A stretch of 64,000 bases of DNA. Source: Acetobacteroides hydrogenigenes. GTDB lineage: Bacteria; Bacteroidota; Bacteroidia; Bacteroidales; ZOR0009. This document shows, in pieces, positions 36,281 through 44,216 of the stretch. The DNA is taken from contig NZ_SLWB01000013.1 in the NCBI RefSeq assembly GCF_004340205.1, forward strand, positions 1-64,000, written 5' to 3'. Position numbers and translations under genes: made by a program. The notes beneath the pieces were generated by a model. That model saw only the letters and a list, made by a program, of their open reading frames with translations, was not told the DNA's origin and searched no databases. The first letter of the stretch is position 1. Every line of letters begins with the position of its first letter.

Positions 36281-36297
36281 TGCTGTAAAACAAAAAA

Positions 36298-36640
36298 GGA
36301 TTGGCGATAAGCCGGGTTCTGTTCCTCTTGCGAGGCTCTGCCATTTATCTCGACTGACAGTCACCTGTCAGCTCTAGCGACCTACCCCCCGACTTGAGCG
36401 AGCAACCCTAAGCGTCGGTATACATGGTCTTGCAGCTCACCAGGCGTACGGCTAACCATGTTGCCATGGCTACCGGTGGGCTCTTACCCCACCTTTTCAC
36501 CCTTACCCTGCAAGCAGGGCGGTTATTCTCTGTTACACTACTATACCCTTGCGAGTATCTTCCCGTTAGGAAGCGTGATGCTCTATGCTGCCCAGACTTT
36601 CCTCCAGCAGTCTTGCTGCTAGCGGCAGATTGCCAATCCT
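36298..36640 (-). ncRNA. rnpB: RNase P RNA (bacterial type A)
   Basis: On the minus strand the 5' end GGATTGGC pairs with the 3' end GCCAATCC (helix P1). The conserved GGAGGAAAGTCTGGGC follows near the 5' end, and CCCGGCTTATCGCC is near the 3' end. CAGAACCCGGC and the loop regions match RNase P hallmarks. Length is about 343 nt. A T run (36292-36297) follows. A TAATTTTG -7 box lies at 36666-36673 inside the end of the upstream gene. It is the catalytic RNA that trims tRNA 5' ends. Confidence 0.95.
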
Positions 36641-36659
36641 TTTATATCGTAAAAATATC

Positions 36660-37742
36660 CTATTTCAAAATTACCATGGTAGCTCCGTAGCCGTAATCCT
36701 TAAACGAGGCATCCTGAAACCTTAGCTTAGGATACTTACGTTCCAACGTTTTGCGGATTTCGTGCTTTAGCTTACCATTACCAACGCCGTGTATGAATAC
36801 TACTCGCTTGGTTTTTGATATAATAGCACCTTCAAGAACGGTAGTAAAGCGAGCCATTTGCATCTCAAGTATCTCACCATTAGATAATCCTGCCGAATTT
36901 TCGGTAAGCGCCTCTATATGTAGGTCTATCTCCTCTTGTTCTGGGGTTGATTTCAAATTCAAAACCGGACGAACATCTTTTTTCTCCTTCAGAGCGCTTT
37001 CAATATCCTTTGGAGAGATTGTTAGCACTGGTTCAGAAGACTTTGCGCTTGTTGATACTGTGAAAACTACCGCCTCCTCGTCGAAGTAATCGTTTGCCTT
37101 AAAGCTATTAGCCTTTACAAATTTGAGAGGATTAAGCTCTAAGTTTACCTGATCGGGTATCACCGGAATAAAATCCCTATTCTTAAAGTAGATAAGGCTA
37201 ACGTTAAACACCTGAAGCTTCGAAAAGTCTTCGCGATTCAAGGTGCAAATGCGCTCCTTGCTATCAGGTTCCATTAAGCCGGAACCGATTGGCTTTAGCA
37301 GCTCCTTATCCGTCCACTTACCTATAGAATAAGCAATTCGGTAGTCACCATCGTTAATGATATAGATATCCAAATCGGCAGTCGATGCGTTCTGCTTATT
37401 AAACGGAACAAAGCCCAAAAGAACGTTGTAGTTGTTGGTTGTTGGATCGATAGCCTCCTCTTGCCTACGCTCAGGAACGTAGAAATCAGGAAACTCATCT
37501 TCATCCTCTTCCTCATCCTTTTTCGGTTCGTTTACCACAGACGAAGGCCTATGAGCGTAGCTTTCTGAGGTGAAAATGTTGTCGTTCTTATCGTTAATTA
37601 CCACAATCTCGTTAATCGAAACAGGGATTTCGAACCCATCCTCATCCTGTACTGCAACGATATTCTTGTTCATAAAGCGAACGACAATACCACCGCCTAC
37701 CGAGTTCAAAAAGCGCACCTTATCGCCTATCTTGCAGTTCAT
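36660..37742 (-). CDS. DUF2027/Smr-domain protein (MutS2 C-terminal-like)
   Basis: A 360-aa protein. The N-terminal small beta domain (KIGDKVRFLNSVGGGIVVRF) is followed by a linker with an acidic run (DEEEDEDEF). A middle DUF2027 domain comes next, and the C-terminal Smr domain has DLHIEAL and IHGVGNGKLKHEIR. The Smr core is a nuclease-like fold in MutS2; the HGxGxG loop is conserved. The function in Bacteroidota is not established. It is divergent from queA. Confidence 0.85.
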   Translation of the reverse strand: MNCKIGDKVRFLNSVGGGIVVRFMNKNIVAVQDEDGFEIPVSINEIVVINDKNDNIFTSESYAHRPSSVVNEPKKDEEEDEDEFPDFYVPERRQEEAIDPTTNNYNVLLGFVPFNKQNASTADLDIYIINDGDYRIAYSIGKWTDKELLKPIGSGLMEPDSKERICTLNREDFSKLQVFNVSLIYFKNRDFIPVIPDQVNLELNPLKFVKANSFKANDYFDEEAVVFTVSTSAKSSEPVLTISPKDIESALKEKKDVRPVLNLKSTPEQEEIDLHIEALTENSAGLSNGEILEMQMARFTTVLEGAIISKTKRVVFIHGVGNGKLKHEIRKTLERKYPKLRFQDASFKDYGYGATMVILK

Positions 37743-37777
37743 CTTTTTTAAATGATAAATGAAACCTAAATGGAGAA

Positions 37778-37794
37778 CAAAAGTAGTATTTTTG
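37778..37794. promoter_or_regulatory. Back-to-back -7 boxes of the DUF2027/Smr and queA promoters
   Basis: On the minus strand TACTTTTG lies at 37778-37785; on the plus strand TATTTTTG lies at 37787-37794. They are 1 bp apart, so the two divergent promoters must overlap and cannot both be fully occupied by RNA polymerase. No good TTG is found at the -33 position of either. Confidence 0.5.
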
Positions 37795-37822
37795 CGGGGT
37801 TTCCGCTACATAAATATTTATA

Positions 37823-39040
37823 ATGATGACTCCCCATGCCCAGCATATCGCAATAGGCGACTTTAACTACGACCTTCCGGATGAGCGAATAGCCAAGTAC
37901 CCGCTTGAAGAGCGCGACCTTTCTAAGCTGCTTTTCTTCAATGGAAATAACATTGATGATAAACAGTTTAAAGAGTTACCAACGCTGCTTCAAGATAGCG
38001 ATTTGCTCGTGTTCAACAATACGAAAGTGATACAGGCGCGAATGGAGTTCTTCCGTTCTACAGGTGCCCGAGTGGAGATATTTTGCCTAGAGCCAGCCGA
38101 CTCTTCGGACTATGAGTCTGTTTTTCAAGCAAAAGGAAGCATTACATGGAAGTGTATTGTAGGGAATCTGAAGAAATGGAAAGAGAGCACGCTTGAAAAA
38201 AAGCTCGATTTGAAGGGAACAGCAGTTACCCTTACAGCACAAAAGCTAGAAAAGCCAAACGATAACGTATTGATTATGTTCAGCTGGGATGGCGATTTTA
38301 CCTTCAGCGAGATACTTGAGGCAAGCGGAACAATTCCAATTCCACCATATCTCAACAGAGATACTGAAGACATCGATCTAAATCGCTACCAAACAGTGTA
38401 CTCAAAGCATAAAGGATCGGTTGCAGCACCAACCGCAGGGCTACACTTTACCCCTAGCATCATCGAAACGCTAAAAAGCAACGGTGTTGACACTGCTGAG
38501 GTTACGCTACACGTTGGCGCAGGCACCTTTAAGCCCGTTAAAACGGAGGATGTTGCCGACCACGAGATGCATACCGAGCATTTTTCCGTAACGCTAGAAT
38601 CGCTAAAGAAGCTTAGGAAGCATCTTGGAAACGTGATTTCGGTAGGTACTACCAGCATGCGAACGCTCGAAAGCCTTTACTGGTATGGCGTTCGTGCAAT
38701 CAGAAGCGGCAACCCTAACTTCGAAAAGCCCATTGAGCAATGGGAACCCTACCAGCATACTGAGGTGCACTCGGCAGAAGAATCGATGAATGCGCTTATC
38801 TCCTATCTGGAAAGAACGGAAAAGAACGAGCTACATGCTGCTACACAAATTATAATTGTAAGCGGCTACAAGGTTCGAATGATCAAAGGATTGGTTACCA
38901 ACTTCCACCAGCCACAAAGTACGCTACTGCTGCTGGTATCTGCACTGGTTGGCGAAAGATGGAAAGATATATACAACCATGCACTTGCAAACAACTACCG
39001 CTTCCTGAGCTACGGCGACAGCTCGTTGTTGATGCGTTAA
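37823..39040 (+). CDS. queA: S-adenosylmethionine:tRNA ribosyltransferase-isomerase QueA
   Basis: A 405-aa enzyme that builds epoxyqueuosine on tRNA. Motifs: FNYDLPDERIAKYPLEERD at 12-30, SDLLVFNNTKVIQAR near 60, KGSVAAPTAGLHFT near 200, and the GTTSMRTLES block. Length is larger than the E. coli protein (356), with a small insert typical of Bacteroidota. It is divergent from the DUF2027/Smr gene. Confidence 0.95.
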   Translation: MMTPHAQHIAIGDFNYDLPDERIAKYPLEERDLSKLLFFNGNNIDDKQFKELPTLLQDSDLLVFNNTKVIQARMEFFRSTGARVEIFCLEPADSSDYESVFQAKGSITWKCIVGNLKKWKESTLEKKLDLKGTAVTLTAQKLEKPNDNVLIMFSWDGDFTFSEILEASGTIPIPPYLNRDTEDIDLNRYQTVYSKHKGSVAAPTAGLHFTPSIIETLKSNGVDTAEVTLHVGAGTFKPVKTEDVADHEMHTEHFSVTLESLKKLRKHLGNVISVGTTSMRTLESLYWYGVRAIRSGNPNFEKPIEQWEPYQHTEVHSAEESMNALISYLERTEKNELHAATQIIIVSGYKVRMIKGLVTNFHQPQSTLLLLVSALVGERWKDIYNHALANNYRFLSYGDSSLLMR

Positions 39041-39084
39041 TATGATAAGCTAATCACCAATATAACTAATAAACCAGCTTAGCT

Positions 39085-40323
39085 ATGAAATTCAAACATT
39101 TTCTCATAATTGGGATTTGCCTTTCTGGGATAAGCCTAAAAGCACAGATTAATCCCGCACTAAACGGGAATTGGCTCGGTGCAATCGTGCTCGATCCTAC
39201 TGAGAAAGGAATGGACGTTCCCTTTAACATGAGTATATCGAGCATTAAGGGTAAGCCTTCTACTATTAACATTCGATCGGCAGCAGACAAGATTGTTGTA
39301 AAAGAGATTGAGCGACAGGGAGACTCCATCTTCTTTAAGATGCCCGTGTTTGTGAGCGAGGTTACCTTTAAGGTCAAAGGAGACAGCCTTGTGGGGCGCT
39401 ACTACCCCAAGGGAAAAGGCAAAGGTGTATCGTACAAGTTCTATGCACTTAAGAACGTTACCGATCGCTTCCCCTGGTTTAAGGAAACCCCAAAAGTAAA
39501 CGTAACCGGAAGATGGAAGTACATCGTTAATCCAAACACGTCTAATGCCGACTCTCTTGTTGCCGAATTTAAGCAGCAGGGAGCAAAGTTTACCGGATCG
39601 ATACTGGACCCAACTGGAGATATGCGCTTTTTGGAAGGTAAAATTGCAGGAAACAAGTTCTACATGTCAGGATTTGACGGTGGTAGAGCCTCAATATTTA
39701 CTGCAGAAGTAACTACCGATGGTCGCATTATCAACGGAAGAATGATGACCAGCCCAGCTTATAAGCCAACATGGATTGCAATAAAGGACGAGAATGCAAA
39801 AATTGCCGAGAGTAAAGATCTTATCAAGGTAAAGAGCGGTATTAAGAACTTCAAATTCTCTGTAAAGGACCTAAACGGTAAAACCTTCACCTCCGATGAC
39901 CCAAGCCTAAAAGGTAAGGTTCTCGTGGTGCAAGCATCAGGATCGTGGTGCCCCAACTGTTTGGACGAAACTAAGCTCTACCAGTCGCTCTACGAAAAGT
40001 ACCACAACAAAGGGCTGGAGATTGTATCGCTAATGTTTGAGGAGAACGACCTCGAGAGCTCGAAGTACCGCATCCAACGATTCGTGAGCCAAACCGGAGC
40101 CAAGTACAACTTCTACTACGCTGGACCACGCAGCAAGAAGAACAAGGAAGAGGTGCTCTATCCATTCGAGGGTGTAGTTGCATTCCCAACCACCGTTTTC
40201 ATCGATAAGAAGGGTGAAATCAGAACCGTTCATACCGGATTCTCGGGTCCAGGAACCGGCAGCCACTACACCGAGCTGGTGAAGGAGGTGACAGCAATCA
40301 TAGAGGAGCTAATCAAAGAATAG
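39085..40323 (+). CDS. TlpA-like exported thioredoxin-domain protein
   Basis: A 412-aa protein with a signal peptide (cleavage after about 20, KAQ). A long N-terminal half (30-245) consists of beta-rich repeats (NGNWLGAIVLD..., then TGRWKYIVNP). The C-terminal TlpA/ResA-type thioredoxin domain (255-412) has GSWCPNCLDE (Cys289 and Cys292) and the cis-Pro at FPTTVF. It probably reduces or oxidises envelope thiols. The terminator at 40410 closes it. Confidence 0.85.
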   Translation: MKFKHFLIIGICLSGISLKAQINPALNGNWLGAIVLDPTEKGMDVPFNMSISSIKGKPSTINIRSAADKIVVKEIERQGDSIFFKMPVFVSEVTFKVKGDSLVGRYYPKGKGKGVSYKFYALKNVTDRFPWFKETPKVNVTGRWKYIVNPNTSNADSLVAEFKQQGAKFTGSILDPTGDMRFLEGKIAGNKFYMSGFDGGRASIFTAEVTTDGRIINGRMMTSPAYKPTWIAIKDENAKIAESKDLIKVKSGIKNFKFSVKDLNGKTFTSDDPSLKGKVLVVQASGSWCPNCLDETKLYQSLYEKYHNKGLEIVSLMFEENDLESSKYRIQRFVSQTGAKYNFYYAGPRSKKNKEEVLYPFEGVVAFPTTVFIDKKGEIRTVHTGFSGPGTGSHYTELVKEVTAIIEELIKE

Positions 40324-40409
40324 CACTGACAGCAGCCTATACCGATATAAGGTAAGAATGCTGCAATATAGCGAGCTCTCCGAAAGATAATCTAATGCAC
40401 ATCGCAAAT

Positions 40410-40442
40410 AAGCGCCATCTTTTTAGGTGGCGCTTGTCATTT
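40410..40442 (+). terminator. Terminator after the TlpA-like gene
   Basis: AAGCGCCA pairs with TGGCGCTT around a 10-nt loop, followed by a weak T-rich tail. The remaining bases between this gene and the cold-shock gene hold no other feature except its promoter. Confidence 0.65.
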
Positions 40443-40552
40443 TGCGAGCAATAACAGCCGCTTTCCCGAAGTAAAATCATCCGTTAAGCAACATAATACC
40501 AAGAAAAAAGCGCACCAATAAAAAATCATCACAATTAACCCATTATTTTGAG

Positions 40553-40560
40553 TATCTTTG
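40553..40560 (+). promoter_or_regulatory. -7 box TATCTTTG for the cold-shock gene
   Basis: An exact TAnnTTTG, 79 bp before the cold-shock ATG. It leaves a 5' leader of about 70 nt which contains the small upstream ORF 40566-40637. Confidence 0.5.
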
Positions 40561-40565
40561 GAAAA

Positions 40566-40637
40566 ATGTCTATGAACAAGAATATTAACTTTAAATTCAT
40601 AGCGGAAGTAGTATTGAAAACCAAAAAACATCTGTAA
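40566..40637 (+). CDS. Possible 23-aa leader ORF abutting the cold-shock gene
   Basis: ATG to TAA (MSMNKNINFKF...KTKKHL, 23 aa). The stop at 40635-40637 is 1 nt before the cold-shock ATG (40639), which would allow coupled re-initiation. It could also be an untranslated leader. Confidence 0.3.
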   Translation: MSMNKNINFKFIAEVVLKTKKHL

Positions 40638-40638
40638 A

Positions 40639-41088
40639 ATGGCAAGACCAGCGGGTTCTTGGAACAAGAAAGAAGTCCAAAAGAAGAAAGATCAAAAACG
40701 TAAGGAAAAGGAGCAGAAAAAGCTCGAGCGTAAGGAAAGCGGCAGGAGCAGCCTCGACGACATGATTGCCTACGTTGACGAAAACGGCATGATTACCTCT
40801 ACGCCTCCCGATCCTACAACCAAGGCTGAAATTGACCTTGACGACATTCAAATATCCGTTCCTAAGGATTCGGAAGTCGAGCCCGTTTCGACGACCCGAA
40901 CTGGAATTGTAACGTTCTTCAACGAGTCTAAGGGCTTTGGCTTTATCAAGGATCTTAAGACACAGGAGAGCATCTTTGTTCACGTTAATGGGCTTATTGA
41001 TGAGGTGAAGGAGAACAACAGGGTTACCTTCGAAGTTGAAAAAGGTTTAAAGGGACCGATGGCCGTAAAGGTTAAGCTGGATAAGTAG
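40639..41088 (+). CDS. Cold-shock domain protein with charged N-terminal region
   Basis: A 149-aa protein. The basic N-terminus (MARPAGSWNKKEVQKKKDQK) runs to about residue 35, followed by a linker and a C-terminal cold-shock domain (about 88-149) with the RNP motifs SKGFGFIKD and SIFVHVNGL. It binds single-stranded RNA/DNA. The long Lys/Glu N-terminal helix is typical of Bacteroidota versions. Confidence 0.88.
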   Translation: MARPAGSWNKKEVQKKKDQKRKEKEQKKLERKESGRSSLDDMIAYVDENGMITSTPPDPTTKAEIDLDDIQISVPKDSEVEPVSTTRTGIVTFFNESKGFGFIKDLKTQESIFVHVNGLIDEVKENNRVTFEVEKGLKGPMAVKVKLDK

Positions 41089-41122
41089 AAATCGATTTTA
41101 GATTCTAGATATTAGATTTTAA

Positions 41123-41155
41123 AAGCTCAGCAGGTATTCCTGCTGGGCTTTTTTC
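41123..41155 (+). terminator. Terminator of the cold-shock gene
   Basis: AGCTCAGCAGG pairs with CCTGCTGGGCT (one mismatch or G-T pair) around TATT, followed by TTTTTT. It is preceded by TAGATTCTAGATATTAGATT, a low-complexity word. Confidence 0.85.
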
Positions 41156-41166
41156 GTTTACCATAC

Positions 41167-41188
41167 GAGCCGCGATTAATCGCGGCTC
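41167..41188. repeat. Perfect 22-bp palindrome GAGCCGCGATT/AATCGCGGCTC
   Basis: A short intergenic palindrome of a type often seen dispersed in chromosomes. A second, related one is at 43455-43475 (GAGACGCAT-GCA-ATGCGTCTC). Both are preceded by ACGA/GTAG-like words and followed by TAC. Confidence 0.6.
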
Positions 41189-41222
41189 TACATCACGATT
41201 CTAGCCATATGTAAAAAGAGCG

Positions 41223-41230
41223 TATATTTG
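41223..41230 (+). promoter_or_regulatory. -7 box TATATTTG for ygiQ
   Basis: An exact TAnnTTTG 26 bp before the ygiQ ATG. No TTG at the expected distance upstream. Confidence 0.45.
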
Positions 41231-41256
41231 CAGCTTAACTAGAATGACTTTACGTA

Positions 41257-43155
41257 ATGTCGCACATACGAAATAGCGAGGGACTGAAGATTACCGACTG
41301 GCTGCCCACCTCGAAAAAGGAGATGGAGAAGCGCGGATGGGACGAGGTGGACGTGGTGCTCTTTAGCGCCGATGCCTACATCGATCACCCCTCGTTTGGC
41401 GCTGCGGTAATTGGGCGTATCCTAGAGGACGAGGGCTTCCGCGTGGCCATTGTGCCCCAGCCCAACTGGCAGGACGACCTCCGCGACTTCAAGAAATTTG
41501 GGCGACCACGGCTGTTCTTCGCTATCAGCGGCGGATGCATGGACAGCATGGTGAACCACTACACCGCCAACCGACGCCTGCGCAGCGACGACGCCTACAC
41601 CGCCGGAGGAAAGGCCGGACAGCGTCCCGACTACGCCACCTACGTATACAGCAACATCTGCAAGCAGCTATACCCCGACGTTCCGGTGGTAATCGGCGGC
41701 ATAGAGGCGTCGTTGCGCCGCCTTACGCACTACGACTACTGGCAGGATAAGCTCAAACCATCGATACTGGCCGAATCGAAGGCCGACCTGCTGGTGTACG
41801 GCATGGGCGAAAAGCCCATTGTGGAAATTGCCCGAAGGCTTAACGATGGTTACACCGTTGACACGCTTACAGACATCCCCCAAACGGCGTTTACAGCTGA
41901 AAACGACATCGACCTAAGCCATTTAAACCCACTTATCCGTTTAAATTCATTTGAAGAGTGCGTTGAAGACAAGGTTAAGTTCGCGCTTAACTTCAAGCAT
42001 ATAGAGGAGGAATCGAACAAGTACGCGGCGGCCTATCTGGCTGAGGCTTTCGAGGATAGAGTTGTGGTGGTAAACCCGCCATACCCCTACCTAACGGAGG
42101 AGGAAATCGACCACAGCTTCGACCTGCCGTACACCCGCTTGCCCCACCCGCGTTACAACGGTAAAGGGGCCATCCCGGCGTACGATATGATCAAGTTTTC
42201 GGTAAACGCCCACCGCGGCTGCTTTGGCGGTTGCTCGTTCTGCACCATTTCGGCGCATCAGGGCAAGTTCATCTCGTCGCGCAGCGAGGAATCGATCCTT
42301 AAGGAGATCGAGGAGATCACCCATCACCCCGAATTTAAGGGCTACATATCGGACCTGGGCGGGCCATCGGCCAACATGTACAAGATGGAGGGCCGCGTGA
42401 AGGAGATGTGCCAGAAGTGCCGCAGGGCCTCGTGCATCTTCCCGAACGTATGCCAGAACCTGGACAACAACCACGCCCGACTGCTGGAACTGTACCGCAA
42501 GGCAAGAGCCATCAAGGGCATCAAAAAGATATTTATCGGTAGCGGCATCCGCTACGACCTGTTTATGGGCGGGCTCTACAAGACGAGCGCGGCCAACCTG
42601 TCGTACCTGGAGGAGGTAATGCTGCACCACGTGTCGGGCCGATTGAAGGTTGCCCCCGAGCACACCTCGGACGAGGTGCTAAAAATGATGCGAAAGCCCT
42701 CGTTTAAGCTCTTCGAGCAGCTAAAGGTGGACTTCGATGCCATCAACCAAAAACATGGGCTTAAAGAGCAGCTAATCCCCTACTTCATATCGAGCCACCC
42801 CGCCTGCCACGACAGCGACATGAAGGACCTGGTGGAGCGAACCAAGCGCCTCGACTTTAGGCTGGAGCAGGTACAGGACTTTACGCCTACGCCCATGACG
42901 CTATCGTCGACCATCTACTACGCTGGGATTGACCCCTACACCATGCAGGCGGTGTACACGGCCACCTCGCGCGAGGAGAAGCTGCGCCAGCGCGACGCCT
43001 TCTTCTGGTACAAGGGCGGCGGCAAGCCTGCCGATGCCCGCAGCGCCGGAGGCCCTAAGGCGAACAGCTTTAAGGGCAAGGAGGCGTTCCGCAGCAAGAG
43101 CGAGCGCGTACGCTTTAGCGGGCAGAAGCGAAAGGGCAAGGGAAAGGAGAAATAG
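41257..43155 (+). CDS. ygiQ: YgiQ family radical SAM protein
   Basis: A 632-aa protein. The N-terminal domain resembles cobalamin-binding radical-SAM proteins (LPTSKKEMEKRGWDEVDVVL). The radical-SAM cluster is in HRGCFGGCSFCTI, near residues 321-333, and the C-terminal YgiQ domain has the motif SSTIYYAGIDP. The substrate of the family is not known. The tail is basic (SFKGKEAFRSKSERVRFSG...). Codon third positions are strongly G/C rich compared with flanking genes. Confidence 0.9.
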   Translation: MSHIRNSEGLKITDWLPTSKKEMEKRGWDEVDVVLFSADAYIDHPSFGAAVIGRILEDEGFRVAIVPQPNWQDDLRDFKKFGRPRLFFAISGGCMDSMVNHYTANRRLRSDDAYTAGGKAGQRPDYATYVYSNICKQLYPDVPVVIGGIEASLRRLTHYDYWQDKLKPSILAESKADLLVYGMGEKPIVEIARRLNDGYTVDTLTDIPQTAFTAENDIDLSHLNPLIRLNSFEECVEDKVKFALNFKHIEEESNKYAAAYLAEAFEDRVVVVNPPYPYLTEEEIDHSFDLPYTRLPHPRYNGKGAIPAYDMIKFSVNAHRGCFGGCSFCTISAHQGKFISSRSEESILKEIEEITHHPEFKGYISDLGGPSANMYKMEGRVKEMCQKCRRASCIFPNVCQNLDNNHARLLELYRKARAIKGIKKIFIGSGIRYDLFMGGLYKTSAANLSYLEEVMLHHVSGRLKVAPEHTSDEVLKMMRKPSFKLFEQLKVDFDAINQKHGLKEQLIPYFISSHPACHDSDMKDLVERTKRLDFRLEQVQDFTPTPMTLSSTIYYAGIDPYTMQAVYTATSREEKLRQRDAFFWYKGGGKPADARSAGGPKANSFKGKEAFRSKSERVRFSGQKRKGKGKEK

Positions 43156-43234
43156 CCACACGCATAGCACCGCAAAGGCTCAATCGGACTCGGTTGGGCC
43201 TTTGCTGCGTTTGGGAGATTGGGCAACGACCGCT

Positions 43235-43400
43235 GATAAATTGCCATACACTGCTGAAGAATTGCTATACACCGCTGGGAAATCGCTATACACCGCTGAT
43301 GTATGCCATACACCGCTGGGAAATTGTTATACACCGCTGATGTATGCCGTACACCGCTGGGAAATCGTGATACACTACTGAAGAATCGTGATACACCGCT
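43235..43400. repeat. Tandem array: 8 units of 20-21 bp
   Basis: Unit of type GAAGAATTGCTATACACCGCT. Unit lengths read 21, 21, 21, 20, 21, 20, 21, 21, all ending in ACACCGCT or close variants. Because of the 20-mers no reading frame is kept, so the array is not coding. Confidence 0.9.
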
Positions 43401-43454
43401 GATGTGCGGCTTTCGGCTGCTGGAGGCGGGGGGATACTCCTTTTACACGGTAGG

Positions 43455-43475
43455 GAGACGCATGCAATGCGTCTC
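43455..43475. repeat. Palindrome GAGACGCAT-GCA-ATGCGTCTC
   Basis: Nine-bp perfect arms with a 3-nt centre in the gap after ygiQ; related in layout to the 22-bp palindrome at 41167. Confidence 0.55.
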
Positions 43476-43556
43476 TACGCACAACGCTTATTTGGGCAGC
43501 TGTAGGGGCTCGATGTGCGCGCCTCCCTACTTGCGGCTGGCTGCTGCTTAACCAAG

Positions 43557-44069
43557 TTACCTTTTATTTTTCGCCTCATTAGCCTTTTCTTCTGCAATTC
43601 TCTCAGAAACACCTTCAGGAAATTTTATTGCCATCCATAAGCTAAAGATGAATAGAACAAAACCTCCTATTGCAAAGCCAATATCCACAGGACTGTATCT
43701 TGTGTATGGCTTTAATATTAGGTTATTAACAACTACTTGAGCTAATATGCCATCTTCCTCATAAAGCCAAACTTCTGCTGTATCACCTTTCTTTACATGA
43801 GCCAAAATCGAATTGATATCTTTTGTATACCAACTTCCAAAAGGTTTATTGGAACTATTCAAAAATATCAAAACCCCTTCATTAAAGTCGCTTGAATCCT
43901 TGGTGTAAACCCAACCCTTTTTTATACCCACAACTTTACCACTGTAATGCTCCAGCTTTTCCAGAGGTGGCATTTTCATCATTTGATGAATAGCGAAGAT
44001 GCTAATAAATAATGAGGTCACAATCACAGATCGTGTCCCCCGCTGAACGGAATCACCAAGAAAACCCAT
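43557..44069 (-). CDS. DUF3592-like membrane protein
   Basis: A 170-aa protein with a hydrophobic segment near residues 14-30 and a second at about 130-150, and a beta-rich external domain between them (KVVGIKKGWVYTKDSSDF..., then GDTAEVWLYEE). This two-TM layout resembles DUF3592 proteins; the function is unknown. It is AT-rich, unlike its two neighbours. Confidence 0.55.
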   Translation of the reverse strand: MGFLGDSVQRGTRSVIVTSLFISIFAIHQMMKMPPLEKLEHYSGKVVGIKKGWVYTKDSSDFNEGVLIFLNSSNKPFGSWYTKDINSILAHVKKGDTAEVWLYEEDGILAQVVVNNLILKPYTRYSPVDIGFAIGGFVLFIFSLWMAIKFPEGVSERIAEEKANEAKNKR

Positions 44070-44165
44070 AGCCGTTGAATTTTAAATTACCAATTAGTTC
44101 ATCTATTTATTTTGGCATTAGTGTATTGTTTTATCCTCTCACTAGCCTAAGCGCCTGCCTTCGCC

Positions 44166-44213
44166 GAACCGCAACCAAAAGTAGCAAAAAAATAAAGCGC
44201 AGCCGTGGGGTTT
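44166..44213 (-). terminator. Terminator of the SBF-type transporter gene (dispersed cassette)
   Basis: On the minus strand AGCGCA pairs with TGCGCT, followed by a T run and GCTACTTTTGGTTGCGGTT. About 42 bp of this is nearly the same as at 8780-8823 on the plus strand. Confidence 0.7.
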
Positions 44214-44216
44214 GCG

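Larger units (their letters stand above)
35486..36291. other. About 800-bp AT-rich gap with a second cluster of TTACAnnTGTAA boxes
   Basis: No family gene was recognised. The right part holds TTACATTTG at 35952 with its inverse CAAATGTAA at 35989-35997, ATACACATGTAA (36027), a perfect TTACATGTGTAA (36069-36080) and TTACAATTGTAG (36094). The stretch at 35500-35940 shows only AT-rich sequence. No TTATCCACA DnaA box was found. Confidence 0.6.
43156..43556. other. Gene-free gap with a 20-21 bp tandem repeat
   Basis: It contains the tandem array at 43235-43400 and the palindrome at 43455-43475, and no convincing gene. Frames open on both strands come from the repeat. Confidence 0.7.

Noticed and set aside
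35400-36290. Chromosome origin in the AT-rich gap
   Set aside because: No DnaA boxes of the TTATCCACA form were found and dnaA or dnaN genes are not near; repeated TTACAnnTGTAA boxes fit a regulator better.
36424-36690. An 88-aa open frame on the plus strand
   Set aside because: It is antisense to the RNase P RNA.
42091-42663. A 190-aa open frame antisense to ygiQ
   Set aside because: It overlaps the radical-SAM core of ygiQ, with no motif and no promoter.
43235-43400. A CRISPR array
   Set aside because: Units are contiguous 20-21 bp tandem repeats with no spacers, and no cas gene is near. The same holds for the arrays at 8971 and 30640.
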